Shown: in pieces, positions 63,726 to 64,000 of the stretch
Layout: each line of letters opens with the position of its first letter
How positions within the stretch are numbered: position 1 is the first letter of the stretch
Origin: Flagellimonas sp. S3867
GTDB lineage: Bacteria; Bacteroidota; Bacteroidia; Flavobacteriales; Flavobacteriaceae
NCBI RefSeq assembly: GCF_014698935.1
Contig: NZ_JACVMN010000001.1
Coordinates: 1,054,001-1,118,000, forward strand
Direction of reading: 5' to 3'
Length of the DNA stretch: 64,000 nt
Notes under the pieces: model-generated
What the model was told of the DNA's origin: nothing
Databases searched by the model: none
The model's input: only the letters and a program-made list of their open reading frames with translations
Position numbers and translations under genes: made by a program

Positions 63726-64000
63726 ATGATATTTACAAAAAGTAAGCTGTTTTTTTATCTTCTATTTTTAGCATGCCTAATGTCATGCTCGAAGAGAAAT
63801 GGAAAAGAGTATTATAGCAATGGTTATCTTATGGCTCAACATTATTATAACATGAGTGACCAGATTGATTCTTCAACATTTTATAGTGAAGAAATAGAGA
63901 ATTTAATTGTATATAAAACATATTATCAAAGTAATCAGATTTATAAAAAGAACTTTGATCTTGATAATAGAATTACATCAGAAGGATACATTAGCAAAAG
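63726..64000 (+). CDS. Lipoprotein, 3' end outside window
   Basis: 91 codons are present. Signal MIFTKSKLFFYLLFLACLMSC with lipobox at Cys21. The following part is tyrosine- and asparagine-rich (KEYYSNGYLMAQHYYNMSDQ), consistent with a MORN-like or YwqK-type repeat protein, but too little is visible to assign it. Begins 36 bases after the XRE gene on the same strand. Confidence 0.65.
   Translation, partial: MIFTKSKLFFYLLFLACLMSCSKRNGKEYYSNGYLMAQHYYNMSDQIDSSTFYSEEIENLIVYKTYYQSNQIYKKNFDLDNRITSEGYISK

Overview
The window looks like a chromosome segment from a marine member of the Flavobacteriaceae (Bacteroidota). The signs are the AT-rich DNA, the near absence of Shine-Dalgarno sequences, one promoter with the family's TTG-N21-TAnnTTTG form, and the gene content: a TonB-dependent receptor with an STN domain, DUF4249 and GIN/PspC proteins, many lipoproteins, and a large beta-glucan utilisation locus. 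I saw no rRNA, tRNA, CRISPR array, insertion sequence or prophage.

Left part (1-9.8 kb): a redox and housekeeping block. It holds a truncated pyruvate:ferredoxin oxidoreductase, an OsmC-like protein with a near-perfect sigma-54 promoter and an upstream palindrome, the sigma-54 activator that probably uses them (with a CRP-like sensor domain), a divergent OxyR with both redox cysteines, a DD-carboxypeptidase, MsrA, a NudK-type Nudix hydrolase and a DUF2461 protein. From 9.9 to 17.3 kb lies an AIM24-family protein and then a four-gene surface operon: secreted protein, STN-type TonB receptor, DUF4249 lipoprotein and a macroglobulin-like protein. Three phased TCGTC repeats precede that operon. 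From 17.5 to 25.9 kb there is a DUF1508 protein, a PQQ-like propeller, a DUF4442 protein, DUF4870 and NTF2-like genes behind a clear promoter, a PadR-PspC-GIN envelope-stress cluster, and thioredoxin reductase.

Middle part (26-37.7 kb): a decayed DinB-family gene, a secreted aldose 1-epimerase, a three-gene operon for exported sugar chemistry (two Tat substrates and a formylglycine-enzyme-like protein without catalytic cysteines), a LytS/LytTR two-component pair between two PD40 propeller lipoproteins, an intact secreted DinB protein and an alpha/beta hydrolase.

Right part (38-62.5 kb): a minus-strand locus for laminarin-type beta-1,3(/1,6)-glucan. A triple-tyrosine/LuxR-type regulator lies upstream of about 12 collinear genes: a TIM-barrel glycosidase fused to a probable outer-membrane beta-barrel, a PUL lipoprotein, GH16, a PKD/CBM surface protein with near-identical tandem modules, a sugar porter, a GH149-type beta-1,3-glucan phosphorylase, lipoprotein GH17 and GH30, two GPH symporters around an unknown membrane protein, and a cytoplasmic GH17. 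No SusC/SusD pair is present. The inferred route is surface cleavage and capture, entry through an unidentified or fused pore, periplasmic trimming, symport of oligosaccharides, and cytoplasmic hydrolysis plus phosphorolysis to glucose 1-phosphate.

The right edge holds a possible small RNA, an unknown cytoplasmic protein, an XRE regulator and the start of a lipoprotein.
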